64,000 nt of DNA, from assembly GCF_002217205.1 (NCBI RefSeq), contig NZ_MUGT01000027.1:11516-75515 (forward strand), given 5' to 3'. Source of the DNA: Flavobacterium branchiophilum NBRC 15030 = ATCC 35035 (GTDB lineage: Bacteria > Bacteroidota > Bacteroidia > Flavobacteriales > Flavobacteriaceae). The notes beneath the pieces were generated by a model. The model searched no databases. It saw only the letters and a list, made by a program, of their open reading frames with translations, and was not told the origin of the DNA. Of the stretch, positions 19,651-27,961 are shown piece by piece. Both the position numbers and the translations under genes were made by a program. How positions within the stretch are numbered: position 1 is the first letter of the stretch; each line of letters opens with the position of its first letter.

Positions 19651-20109
19651 ATGGAAGTTATCGGAAAAATCAAAGTCATTAATCCAGAGCAACAGGTTAG
19701 TGCGTCGTTTAGAAAAAGAGAAATCGTGGTTGCTACAGAAGAGCAGTATCCGCAGTATATTTCAATCAATTTTGTTCAAGATAAATGCGATACTTTGAAC
19801 AATTTTCAAATTGGTGAAGACGTTAAAGTTTCAATCAATTTGAGAGGAAGAGAATGGGTAAATCCTCAAGGCGAAGTCAAATATTTTAACGACATACAAG
19901 GATGGCGAATCGAAAGATTGGCAGCACCAGGAGCTCCAGCACCTCCACAGTATCAGCAACAAGCACCTCCACAGTATCAGCAACAAGCACCCCCACAATA
20001 CCAGCAGCAAGCTCCTGCGCAGCAATTTCAGCAGGCACCCCCTCAAGCTCAAACATTTCCTCCAGTAACCAACTTTACAGAGGAAGAGCACGATGATTTG
20101 CCTTTTTAA
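19651..20109 (+). CDS. DUF3127 protein with SSB-like acidic C-terminus
   Basis: 152 residues. Residues 1-88 match the Bacteroidota DUF3127 family, probably an OB-fold (EVIGKIKVINPEQQVSASFRKREIVVATEEQYPQ). A Gln/Pro linker follows, with about four 8-residue APPQYQQQ-type units. The protein ends EEEHDDLPF, very like the acidic tip (DDxPF) by which single-stranded DNA-binding proteins recruit replication and repair partners. OB-fold, PQ linker and tip together make an SSB paralogue or SSB-mimic plausible. The function of DUF3127 is not established. Confidence 0.8.
   Translation: MEVIGKIKVINPEQQVSASFRKREIVVATEEQYPQYISINFVQDKCDTLNNFQIGEDVKVSINLRGREWVNPQGEVKYFNDIQGWRIERLAAPGAPAPPQYQQQAPPQYQQQAPPQYQQQAPAQQFQQAPPQAQTFPPVTNFTEEEHDDLPF
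19941..20036 (+). repeat. 24-bp in-frame tandem repeat
   Basis: Two identical 24-bp units (19941-19964, 19965-19988), a third with a few changes (19989-20012) and a degenerate fourth. They encode APPQYQQQ-like units in the linker of the DUF3127 protein. Such repeats can change in copy number. Confidence 0.85.
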
Positions 20110-20120
20110 TACCAACTCAT

Positions 20121-20858
20121 TTAAGGCATCCTAATCAGTAAACCCAAACCATATTGTGTTCCAACTTGAGGATACAAAAGGGCTTGGGTTTTTTTATTTT
20201 TATGAAATTGTAACGATTTGAAAGGATTCCAATAGGATACTGCGAGTCCTATTCCCATTCCAATTCCAGCACCTGTCAATACGTCCGAAGTATAATGTTT
20301 GTTGTTTGCAATTCGAAGCAATCCTGTTGCAGTTGCAAACAAATAGCCACTACTAGCATACCACAAATTACTATCTTTATATTCATAAAACAATATAGAG
20401 GCATTAGTAAAAGCCGTTGCAGTATGTCCCGAAGGAAAACTCAAGTTATTGGAGGCATCTGGGCGTTGTGCCGAAAAACTGTGCTTCATCGTTCCAACGA
20501 CCGTTCCCATAATCAGGTTAGCAACAGCAAGATTTATACTTTGATGCAAAACATTGTTTTGGGGCTTAAAACCCAAATAGCGTCCACCATAAACTTGTAC
20601 TAGAGGCACAAATTGGGTATAGTTGTCTATTTTTGTTTGAAAATCCTGTCCAAAAATAGTCCTTATTTCTGTTTGTAAGTGTTGATTTTCATTTGTATGC
20701 AACAATAAAAACCCGCTAGAAATCAAAGCTGTTGGTACAATAAAAAATTTGAAATGACAGGTTTTTGACGGCTTAAAATTTTGGATACTGTCTGTTTGTT
20801 GGGCAAAAAAAGTTGCTACGTTCAAAATAAAAAAAAGAATTAGCCATTTTGTTTTCAT
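20121..20858 (-). CDS. PAP2 superfamily phosphatase (first copy)
   Basis: From the ATG at 20858 (MKTKWLILFFILN) the protein has 245 residues and a signal peptide ending near FFAQ. The PAP2 signature is complete: KHSFSAQRP, then PSGHTATAF, then RIANNKHYTSD with the catalytic histidines. It hydrolyses phosphate from lipid-type substrates such as phosphatidic acid or undecaprenyl diphosphate in the periplasm. An upstream paralogue ends 55 bp before, so the pair is probably an operon. A further in-frame ATG at 20936 lies inside the upstream gene and is less likely. Confidence 0.85.
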   Translation of the reverse strand: MKTKWLILFFILNVATFFAQQTDSIQNFKPSKTCHFKFFIVPTALISSGFLLLHTNENQHLQTEIRTIFGQDFQTKIDNYTQFVPLVQVYGGRYLGFKPQNNVLHQSINLAVANLIMGTVVGTMKHSFSAQRPDASNNLSFPSGHTATAFTNASILFYEYKDSNLWYASSGYLFATATGLLRIANNKHYTSDVLTGAGIGMGIGLAVSYWNPFKSLQFHKNKKTQALLYPQVGTQYGLGLLIRMP

Positions 20859-20913
20859 TTGTTGATGTGATTTAGAATGGATTTTGTCGAAAATCAGTAG
20901 GACTACCAATAGA

Positions 20914-21888
20914 TTAAAAAATGATTTTGGCTCCAACTAGATTATACCCAAAATTCCTTGAAGCATTGAATTTTAGACTGTATTTTTTAACTTCTTGCGG
21001 TTTTGCCAAAGTTTTTTTGATTTTAGAATTGGCAATATTTTTGCCAATTACATAACCCATAACCAATGCAATAGGATAATCAGAAACCCAATGTACTTCG
21101 CTTTGAACCATTTGAAAACCCAATACACCTATCATCGAAAAACCAAGGGGACGAATCCACTTTTTTTCAGGATAGTTTTCCATAATTACATACAAAGCCG
21201 AGGTGGCTGTCATTAAATGTCCAGAGGGCATGGCATCATAGTTTGGAGTGTTTTGAGTATATGCAATAAAACTTGGAAACGGATTCCAATCGCCTCCTGG
21301 ATTGCCACTAGCAAGGGCTGGTGATGGACTTTGTCTGCCGGTTATCCTCTTGATGGTTTGGCTATACACTCCAGAGGTAGCAAGACTTTCAAACAAACCT
21401 GCTGCTGTATTCAAAGCTCTTAAATCGTGGGCAATCCAGCCATAAGTAGCAAAACCCATACTTAATAAAATAGGCGTTGTGCCATTGCCAATGAGATAAA
21501 TTCCCGATGTTACATTTGGTGGAATATTAGACAATGGGCCAAAATTTTGATAATGAGCCGTTTTTTCCATATTTAATTTCTCGCCAAATAGCCTAGATTG
21601 ATCGGTTAGCCTTTGATCCATCGGCAAAATGGCCACTGTAGCAAGAGTAGCACTTCCAAGGGCTATCAAATGATTTTTTTGCCCAAAATCTACAAATGTA
21701 CCCGCCACGTCTTTTGGAATATGTGTAATAAAATCAAATAGTTTAGGCTTTTGGTATTCATAAACATCGCCGTTTTCAAACGTATAACGTTGTGTTTTTA
21801 CTACTTTTGATAAGCTATCAACTTGTTGTGCAGTAGTAGTTACTATTTGTGTTAATAATATAAATACAAGAAAATACTTAATTTTCAT
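20914..21888 (-). CDS. PAP2 superfamily phosphatase (second copy)
   Basis: Best start is one of a cluster of ATGs (21888, 21894, 21915); MKIKYFLVFILLTQIVTTTAQ gives a clean signal peptide and 324-326 residues. The PAP2 motifs are KRITGRQSPSP, AMPSGHLMTATSA and QSEVHWVSDYP with its catalytic His and Asp. The N-terminal part adds about 130 residues not in the smaller neighbour. Both genes run in the same direction, suggesting a duplication with divergence. The substrate is unknown; lipid phosphate turnover in the envelope is likely. Confidence 0.84.
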   Translation of the reverse strand: MKIKYFLVFILLTQIVTTTAQQVDSLSKVVKTQRYTFENGDVYEYQKPKLFDFITHIPKDVAGTFVDFGQKNHLIALGSATLATVAILPMDQRLTDQSRLFGEKLNMEKTAHYQNFGPLSNIPPNVTSGIYLIGNGTTPILLSMGFATYGWIAHDLRALNTAAGLFESLATSGVYSQTIKRITGRQSPSPALASGNPGGDWNPFPSFIAYTQNTPNYDAMPSGHLMTATSALYVIMENYPEKKWIRPLGFSMIGVLGFQMVQSEVHWVSDYPIALVMGYVIGKNIANSKIKKTLAKPQEVKKYSLKFNASRNFGYNLVGAKIIF

Positions 21889-22048
21889 TTTCATTTTTTT
21901 AACAAAAATATTCATTTTAAATGGATCTTTCGCTTAAAAACAACTTAAACCATACTTATTTATGTTTGTTTTAAATAAGAACAATCCTTTTTTATTCAAA
22001 AACAGGAATTATTAAAGTTCAAATAAATAATTTGTACCAAAAACATAC

Positions 22049-22056
22049 TACTTTTG
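22049..22056 (+). promoter_or_regulatory. -7 element of the 1134-residue gene
   Basis: TACTTTTG matches TAnnTTTG, about 23 bp before the ATG at 22079. The nearest TTG is too close to be a standard -33. Confidence 0.4.
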
Positions 22057-22078
22057 GCACTTATTCGTTGTATAAAGT

Positions 22079-25000
22079 ATGTTGAAATTTTATTTGAAAG
22101 TCATTTTATTTGTTTGTTGTAGCACAGCTTATGCTCAAGAAACTTTTATATTGCAAAAAAATAAAAAAATACTTGTTTTAAAAGATAGTATTTATTTAGA
22201 AAAAAACAGTATCAATCCCTCTTTTTTTGAACTGAAAAATGCTCAAAATCAAATTTTAGACACCTCTTATTATCATATTGATTTTCAAAAATCGTTATTA
22301 ATTCTTAAACCTAAATTTCAAAAAAGTACAGATTCAATACAAGTGAGTTATCAAAAATGGCCCGATTTTTTAACAAAAAAATATGCTTATTTTGACGACA
22401 ATAGAATTGTAAAAAACGAATATGGCGACCAATTGTATAAAAGTAAAGACGACCAATTAAAGCCATTTAAACCATTAGATGGACTAAATACTTCGGGTAG
22501 CATTAGCCGTGGACTCACTATTGGAAACAATCAAAACTCGGTTGTAAATTCAAACCTCGATTTGCAAATTACAGGAAAAATAGCCCAAAATATCAGTCTA
22601 AAAGCCTCAATTCAGGACAGTAATATTCCCCTAAAAAACGATGGATATTCGCAAAGGCTTAACGAGTTTGATCAAATATTTATTGAACTTCAGGCACCAC
22701 AATGGCAGGTTAGGGCTGGAGATTTGTTTTTGGAAAACAGACAATCCACTTTTTTAAATTTCAATAAAAAACTACAAGGCGTTTCAACCCAAATAACAAC
22801 CCATAGCCAAGATGCAAAAACCAATATCTATGCCTCGGCAGCAGTAGTTAGAGGGCAATATGCAAAAAGCAATTTTGTAGGACAAGAAGGCAATCAAGGG
22901 CCCTACAAACTTAGAGGCAGCAACGACGAATTGTATGTATTAGTCATTGCAGGCTCTGAACGTGTTTTTGTAAATGGAATTTTATTGGAACGAGGCGAAA
23001 ACAAACAATATGTTATCGATTATAATGCTGGCGAAATTAGATTTACAGCTTTGTATCCTATAAACTCCGAAATGAGAATTGCAGTCGAATACCAATATAC
23101 AAATCAAAATTTTACCCGATTTGTGGCTTATTCTGGCGTGCAACACGAAGCTAAAAAATGGCAGTTGAGTAGTTTTATATACTCTGAAAATGATGTAAAA
23201 AACCAACCCTTGATGCAAAACCTATCAGCAGATCAAGTATCATATTTGGTGGCCGCTGGCGACAATCCAAACCTGATGGTGGCTCCGTCGGCCTTTTTGG
23301 ATACGTATTCTAATAATAAAATTTTATACAAAAAAGTCATCCAAAACAACGAAACTTTTTTTGAATATTCTAATAATAGTACAGACGAGTTGTATCAAGT
23401 AAAATTTTTATTGGTAGGCAACAATCAAGGGCATTACAGGTTGGAAAGTGCCAATGCTATTGGCAAAATTTACCAATATGTTGCACCCATAGGCGGCATA
23501 CTTCAAGGAAATTATGAGCCAATAGTCAAATTAGTAGCTCCTATAAAACTTCAAATGGCTACTGTTTTTGGGAAATATAATCCAAACGACAAAACAAATA
23601 TTAGCTTTGAAGTAGCTGTGAGCCAACACGATCAAAATTTATTTTCAAATCTTGATGATGCAAATAATATTGGCTTGGCCAGCAAATGGCACCTCAAGCA
23701 ACGGTTGATCAGCAAAAAATGGCAATTGGATGCGTTGGCCAATTTTGATATTATACAACAACATTTTAAACCCATCGAAAGGGTTTTGTCTATAGAGTTT
23801 AACCGTGATTGGAGTTTGCCAGCAGTAGGAGGGGAGCAACAATATTGGGTTTTGGGGCTTCAGGCAACCCACCCACAAAAAGGATTGCTGCAATACCAAT
23901 ATGAAAATTTGGCTTTTGGCAGTTCATTTTCGGGGAACAAACACCTTTTTTTGGCTCAAATGCGACATCAAAAATGGCACATTTTTCAACAAACCAGTTA
24001 TTTGCAAAGCCATAGTACGGAGGCCAACACCCTTTTTTTTAAAAACGACAGCAAAATAACTTATACGATACAACAAAATCGTTTTGGATTGACTTCCAAG
24101 ACAGAAAACAACCAACAAAGGCTATGGAATACCAATACATTATCAGTACTAAGCCAACGATTTAATGCTTTTTCGGGTTTTGTTTCAAGGGGCGATTCTA
24201 CCAAAGTTTTTGTAGAGTTGGGGTTTCAAAAACGATTCAACGACAGCCTTCAACAAGGTATTTTGAAAAGAGTCAATCAATCCACAACTTATTATATCAA
24301 ATCAAAATTAATTCAAAACCAAAATCAACAGTTGTCTTTTTATCTGAACCATCGAACCCTTGCTTTTGAAAATATTTTACAAAAAAAAGAAACCGCAATT
24401 AACTCTAGGATATTATACAACGGCACTTTTTTGAATCAATTGATACAAAACACCTTTGGTTATGAAACCCAGTCGGGCAGCGTTCCTCAACAAGAATTTA
24501 CGTACATAGAAGTACCCCCAGGACAAGGAGTTTATGCTTGGAACGATTACAATCAAAATGGGATTCAGGAACTACAAGAATTTGAAACAGCTCCATTTCC
24601 AGATCAAGCCAAATATGTAAGGGTGTTTTTGCCAAACCAAATTTTTGTTAAAACACATCAAAATAAACTAACAGAAAATTTGATTATCAATCCAAGTGTT
24701 TGGCAAAATAAGTTTGGAAGCCAATCAATTTGGACACGATTTTACAACCACACCAACCTTTTGGCTGAACGAAAAATACTGCAATTATCAGATCATTTTG
24801 ATTTGAATCCTTTTGGAAATTCAAATCAAGCTTTGAGTATAAATACTCATTTGCGAAATGCCCTTTATTATAACAGAGGCAAACAGCAGCACACTATAAC
24901 CTACACTTTTTTGAAAAGCAATATCAAAAATTGGTTATCTGTTGGCTCGGTCGAAAACCAAAACCAGTTGCACCAATTGCAATACGAACATTTGATACAA

Positions 25001-25483
25001 AAAAGTTGGCTTGCCGCTTTTCAGGTCAAATCGAGTATTGTTGAGGTCAATTCAGAAAATTATACCAGTCGAAATTACAAAATCAAAAGTTTTGATTTGA
25101 TGCCTTCCCTACGGTATTTGTTTTCCAAAACAACCAATTTGGATTTTATTATGGCTTATCAGCAAAAAGAAAACGTCCTTTTGGGTTCAGAAACTTTAAA
25201 GCAAAGCCATCTGGGATTGGTTTTTTCGTATATGGGTCAAAGCAAAACATCGGTTAGTGCCGAAACTCATTTTTATGACAATCAGTTTCAGGGCAATCCC
25301 ATTTCGCCTGTTGCTTTTCAAATGCTCGAAGGGCTTCAGGCTGGACAAAACAGCACCTGGCGACTGATGGTTCAAAAAAATATTACCCAATATTTGAATC
25401 TTAGCATACAATACCAAGGCAGAAAATCGGCCACCTCGCAAACCATTCATACTGGAAATATTCAGTTAAAAGCCTTTTTTTAA
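22079..25483 (+). CDS. Large outer-membrane protein of unknown function
   Basis: 1134 residues with a signal peptide (MLKFYLKVILFVCCSTAYAQ). The body alternates short aromatic-rich strands and polar turns and ends in Phe, both typical of outer-membrane beta-barrels. It contains ISRGLTIGNNQNSVVNSNLDLQ near 140-162 and one calcium-loop-like stretch at about 821-837 (DYNQNGIQELQEFE). I see no plug or carboxypeptidase-regulatory domain, so it is not a classical TonB receptor. Many Bacteroidota carry similar uncharacterised proteins. It is alone on its strand, downstream of the divergent PAP2 pair. Confidence 0.7.
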   Translation: MLKFYLKVILFVCCSTAYAQETFILQKNKKILVLKDSIYLEKNSINPSFFELKNAQNQILDTSYYHIDFQKSLLILKPKFQKSTDSIQVSYQKWPDFLTKKYAYFDDNRIVKNEYGDQLYKSKDDQLKPFKPLDGLNTSGSISRGLTIGNNQNSVVNSNLDLQITGKIAQNISLKASIQDSNIPLKNDGYSQRLNEFDQIFIELQAPQWQVRAGDLFLENRQSTFLNFNKKLQGVSTQITTHSQDAKTNIYASAAVVRGQYAKSNFVGQEGNQGPYKLRGSNDELYVLVIAGSERVFVNGILLERGENKQYVIDYNAGEIRFTALYPINSEMRIAVEYQYTNQNFTRFVAYSGVQHEAKKWQLSSFIYSENDVKNQPLMQNLSADQVSYLVAAGDNPNLMVAPSAFLDTYSNNKILYKKVIQNNETFFEYSNNSTDELYQVKFLLVGNNQGHYRLESANAIGKIYQYVAPIGGILQGNYEPIVKLVAPIKLQMATVFGKYNPNDKTNISFEVAVSQHDQNLFSNLDDANNIGLASKWHLKQRLISKKWQLDALANFDIIQQHFKPIERVLSIEFNRDWSLPAVGGEQQYWVLGLQATHPQKGLLQYQYENLAFGSSFSGNKHLFLAQMRHQKWHIFQQTSYLQSHSTEANTLFFKNDSKITYTIQQNRFGLTSKTENNQQRLWNTNTLSVLSQRFNAFSGFVSRGDSTKVFVELGFQKRFNDSLQQGILKRVNQSTTYYIKSKLIQNQNQQLSFYLNHRTLAFENILQKKETAINSRILYNGTFLNQLIQNTFGYETQSGSVPQQEFTYIEVPPGQGVYAWNDYNQNGIQELQEFETAPFPDQAKYVRVFLPNQIFVKTHQNKLTENLIINPSVWQNKFGSQSIWTRFYNHTNLLAERKILQLSDHFDLNPFGNSNQALSINTHLRNALYYNRGKQQHTITYTFLKSNIKNWLSVGSVENQNQLHQLQYEHLIQKSWLAAFQVKSSIVEVNSENYTSRNYKIKSFDLMPSLRYLFSKTTNLDFIMAYQQKENVLLGSETLKQSHLGLVFSYMGQSKTSVSAETHFYDNQFQGNPISPVAFQMLEGLQAGQNSTWRLMVQKNITQYLNLSIQYQGRKSATSQTIHTGNIQLKAFF

Positions 25484-25511
25484 AAAAATGTGGCTCGATT
25501 TTTGAAAGATG

Positions 25512-25519
25512 TATTTTTG
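25512..25519 (+). promoter_or_regulatory. -7 element of the Ala/Lys repeat gene
   Basis: TATTTTTG matches TAnnTTTG, about 50 bp before the ATG at 25569. Confidence 0.4.
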
Positions 25520-25568
25520 AATCAAAAAAATGATTAATTTTATATTATAATTTAAAAAATCAAACACA

Positions 25569-26195
25569 ATGAAAAAGTTACTATTATTAGCCATTTTCGC
25601 TTTATTTTCAAACTCATTTTATGCACAGGATGTGGCAGGAATGGCTACCAAAGCTAAAAAAGCCAAAAAAGAAGCCTCGACAAAAGTAGTTGAAGCCAAA
25701 AAAGATGCTAAAGCTGCCGAAACTAAAGCTAAAAAAGACGCTGCAGATGCAGAGGACAAAGCTAAAAAAGATGCTAAAGCTGCCGAAGCTAAAGCTAAAA
25801 AAGACGCCAAAGCTGCCGAAGCCAAAGCCAAAAAAGAGGCAAAAACCGCCGAAACTAAGGCAAAAGAAATGCCAAAAGCTGCTGATACTAAAGCCAAAAA
25901 AGAGGCAAAAACCGCCGAAACTAAGGCAAAAGAAATGCCAAAAGCTGCTGAAACTAAAGCCAAAAAAGAGGCAAAAACTGCTGAAACCAAGGCAAAAGAA
26001 ATGCCAAAAGCTGCTGAAACTAAAGCCAAAAAAGAAGTAAAAGTTACTGAAACCAAAGCCAAAACCACTGTTACAAAAACGACAGACAAAGTAACAGGCG
26101 AATACAATGGAAAAAAAGTATATACAGGACCAAAAGGAGGCAGATACTACATTAACGACAACGGAAACAAAACGTATATTGCTAAAGATAAATAG
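25569..26195 (+). CDS. Ala/Lys-rich repeat protein with C-terminal basic adaptor-like domain
   Basis: 208 residues with a signal peptide (MKKLLLLAIFALFSNSFYAQ). Residues 28-160 are Ala/Lys/Glu-rich, helical and repetitive: units such as AKAAEAKAKKD (11 residues) and a 22-residue unit with KAKEMPKAA. The last 32 residues (GKKVYTGPKGGRYYIND..TYIAKDK) resemble the PBCV-specific basic adaptor domain. It could be a periplasmic or cell-surface nucleic-acid- or wall-binding spacer. The helical repeats give an odd antisense reading frame that I do not call. A hairpin follows. Confidence 0.75.
   Translation: MKKLLLLAIFALFSNSFYAQDVAGMATKAKKAKKEASTKVVEAKKDAKAAETKAKKDAADAEDKAKKDAKAAEAKAKKDAKAAEAKAKKEAKTAETKAKEMPKAADTKAKKEAKTAETKAKEMPKAAETKAKKEAKTAETKAKEMPKAAETKAKKEVKVTETKAKTTVTKTTDKVTGEYNGKKVYTGPKGGRYYINDNGNKTYIAKDK
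25848..26045 (+). repeat. 66-bp in-frame tandem repeat
   Basis: Three 66-bp units (25848-25913, 25914-25979, 25980-26045) encoding 22 residues each, with small differences; shorter 33-bp units precede them. They are coding, with an Ala/Glu/Lys composition. Confidence 0.75.
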
Positions 26196-26213
26196 TTTGT
26201 ATTCCTATAAAAG

Positions 26214-26252
26214 TAAAAAAAACCGCAATTCCAAAAGGATTGCGGTTTTTTT
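26214..26252. terminator. Bidirectional terminator between the repeat protein and tRNA-Ala
   Basis: Stem CCGCAAT / ATTGCGG with flanking A and T runs on both sides, so it can end both the plus-strand gene and the minus-strand tRNA transcript. Confidence 0.8.
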
Positions 26253-26256
26253 GATG

Positions 26257-26330
26257 TGGAGAATATCGGATTCGAACCGACCACCTCTTGCCTGCCAGGC
26301 AAGCGCTCTAGCCAAATGAGCTAATCCCCC
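26257..26330 (-). tRNA. tRNA-Ala (GGC)
   Basis: 74 nt on the minus strand. Acceptor GGGGGAT pairs with ATTCTCC, with discriminator A and no encoded CCA. G3 pairs with U70, the alanine identity pair. The anticodon stem CTTGC/GCAAG holds the loop CTGGCAG, anticodon GGC. The T arm is GTCGG-TTCGAAT-CCGAT. Cloverleaf arms fit throughout. Confidence 0.93.
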
Positions 26331-26385
26331 AATGCGGTGCAAATATAAACATATTTTGGATATGTACAAAAAATAATGGGTTTAT

Positions 26386-27390
26386 TTAATTAAAAATGCC
26401 AATCAACATTTCTTTAAGCAAATCGCCCATTGGTATAGAATTGCCGCCAACACCTTTGCTCTTCACGTCTATATCACGTAGGGTAGCCACAATGGCACTT
26501 ACTTTTCGCATCGGATAATTTTTTAGGGCTATATCGTAATCTTTCACGAAATATGGATTGATTTTTAATACGACCGCTACATTTTTGGAACTCTTGTCTT
26601 TCAATCCATGATATTGAAGCAATTGTACAAAATAACTAAAAATCAAACTTGTTGTAGCTACAATGGGATGTTCTTTAGGATTTTCGGCAAAATAATGGGC
26701 TATTTTATAGGCTTTTACTTGATTGCGTTCGCCAATGGCTTTTCTAAATTCATATACATTAAAATCTTTGCTAAAGCCAATATTGTCTTCAATAATTTTG
26801 GGTGTTATTGCAGCACCAGAAGGCAAAATGATTTGTAATTTTTCTATTTCGTTATTAATTTTGTTCAAATCAGTACCCAAAAATTCGACTAACATGGCAT
26901 TTGCCTTGGGTTCTATCGTAAGGTTTTTGCCTTTCAATACACGTGTGATCCACAGGCCAACTTGATTTTCATATAATTTTTTGCTTTCAAACACCAAGCC
27001 ATTTTTTTCGATGAGTTTGGTTACTTTTTTGCGTTTGTCTAGGGTTTTATATTTATAACAAATCACCAAAACCGTAGTAGCCATGGGCTGTGCAGCATAG
27101 GATTCGAGTTTGTCTATAGTTCGGCTCAGTTCTTGGGCTTCTTTTACAACAACTACTTGGCGGTCGGCCATCATGGGGTAGCGTTTGGCACTCCCAACAA
27201 TGTCTTCAATGGTAACATCTCGGCCATATAAAACCGATTGGTTGAAACCTTTTTCGTCTTCAGATAATACGTTTTTTTCTATATAATCAGATATTTTATC
27301 TATATAATACGGTTCCTCACCCATCAAAAAATAGATAGGTTTTATATTTCCTGCCTTAATATCGTTTACTATTTTTACTGCTTCGTCCAT
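26386..27390 (-). CDS. holA: DNA polymerase III subunit delta
   Basis: The clamp-loader delta subunit opens the beta sliding clamp. 334 residues. The N-terminal KPIYFLMGEEPYYIDKISDYIE (17-38) and the middle region YPMMADRQVVVVKEAQEL (about 71-88) are typical of HolA. A standard three-domain layout fits, with AAA-like but inactive Walker sites expected for delta. It is monocistronic on the minus strand, with a -7 element at 27437-27444, and divergent from the HsdR-N-like gene. Confidence 0.93.
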   Translation of the reverse strand: MDEAVKIVNDIKAGNIKPIYFLMGEEPYYIDKISDYIEKNVLSEDEKGFNQSVLYGRDVTIEDIVGSAKRYPMMADRQVVVVKEAQELSRTIDKLESYAAQPMATTVLVICYKYKTLDKRKKVTKLIEKNGLVFESKKLYENQVGLWITRVLKGKNLTIEPKANAMLVEFLGTDLNKINNEIEKLQIILPSGAAITPKIIEDNIGFSKDFNVYEFRKAIGERNQVKAYKIAHYFAENPKEHPIVATTSLIFSYFVQLLQYHGLKDKSSKNVAVVLKINPYFVKDYDIALKNYPMRKVSAIVATLRDIDVKSKGVGGNSIPMGDLLKEMLIGIFN

Positions 27391-27436
27391 AATGCTTTTT
27401 TGGGCTATCCCAATACTGATTTTTTTAATAAAAAAA

Positions 27437-27444
27437 CAAAATTA
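27437..27444 (-). promoter_or_regulatory. -7 element of holA
   Basis: Minus strand TAATTTTG (TAnnTTTG), 46 bp before the ATG. Confidence 0.4.
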
Positions 27445-27489
27445 CAACAAACCTTAATACAGGCACTTTATAATTCCTATATTTTTATT

Positions 27490-27497
27490 TATTTTTG
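27490..27497 (+). promoter_or_regulatory. -7 element of the HsdR-N-like gene
   Basis: TATTTTTG matches TAnnTTTG. It lies only 5 bp before the ATG at 27502, so the transcript would be nearly leaderless. Confidence 0.4.
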
Positions 27498-27501
27498 TGC
27501 C

Positions 27502-27954
27502 ATGCAAGAATTAAACTTTCCTGTTTTTGAATTTAGATTTAAAAAAATAGCTAATAAAACGGCTATTTTTGATGAAATCAGAAAAAAATTTATAATCCTT
27601 ACCCCCGAAGAGTGGGTGCGACAACACGTGGTTCAATATTTGATACAAGTTTTGCGGTATCCAAAATCGTTGATAAATGTTGAAAAAGTATTGAAAATCA
27701 ATAATTTAACCAAAAGATATGATGTTGTCGTTTTTCAAAAAGATGGATCTATTTTTTTGCTTGTGGAGTGTAAAGCCCCACAAATTAAAATTTCGCAAGA
27801 CACATTCGACCAAATTGCCCGCTACAATTTGACGCTCAAAGCCCAATATTTGATGGTAAGTAATGGATTGAATCATTATTTTTGTAGCTTGGATTTTGAT
27901 GCAGAAGCTTATACTTTTTTGTCTCAATTGCCTTTAATGAACCAACCTAATTGA
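27502..27954 (+). CDS. Orphan HsdR N-terminal nuclease-like protein
   Basis: 150 residues from the ATG at 27502; a TTG 102 nt upstream only adds unlikely sequence. It matches the N-terminal nuclease region of type I restriction R subunits (PF13588 as I recall). The PD-(D/E)xK residues are D74 (KRYDVVVF) and E89-C90-K91 (LLVECKAP), followed by QIARYN, a typical Q. There is no helicase part and no hsdM or hsdS nearby, so it is a stand-alone domain common in Bacteroidota. Its role is unknown. The glycosyltransferase gene starts 7 bp after its stop. Confidence 0.85.
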   Translation: MQELNFPVFEFRFKKIANKTAIFDEIRKKFIILTPEEWVRQHVVQYLIQVLRYPKSLINVEKVLKINNLTKRYDVVVFQKDGSIFLLVECKAPQIKISQDTFDQIARYNLTLKAQYLMVSNGLNHYFCSLDFDAEAYTFLSQLPLMNQPN

Positions 27955-27961
27955 TTTTTTT

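Noticed and set aside
19941-20036. 24-bp repeats as a CRISPR-like array
   Set aside because: The repeats are contiguous, in frame and code for a protein linker; there are no spacers or cas genes.
25848-26045. 66-bp repeats as a CRISPR-like array
   Set aside because: In-frame protein repeat with no spacers.
25619-26107. Long antisense reading frame opposite the Ala/Lys repeat
   Set aside because: The repeats give an open antisense frame by codon composition; it has no start context and no domain.
27502-27954. Type I restriction system
   Set aside because: Only the N-terminal nuclease-like domain is present; no hsdM, hsdS or helicase.
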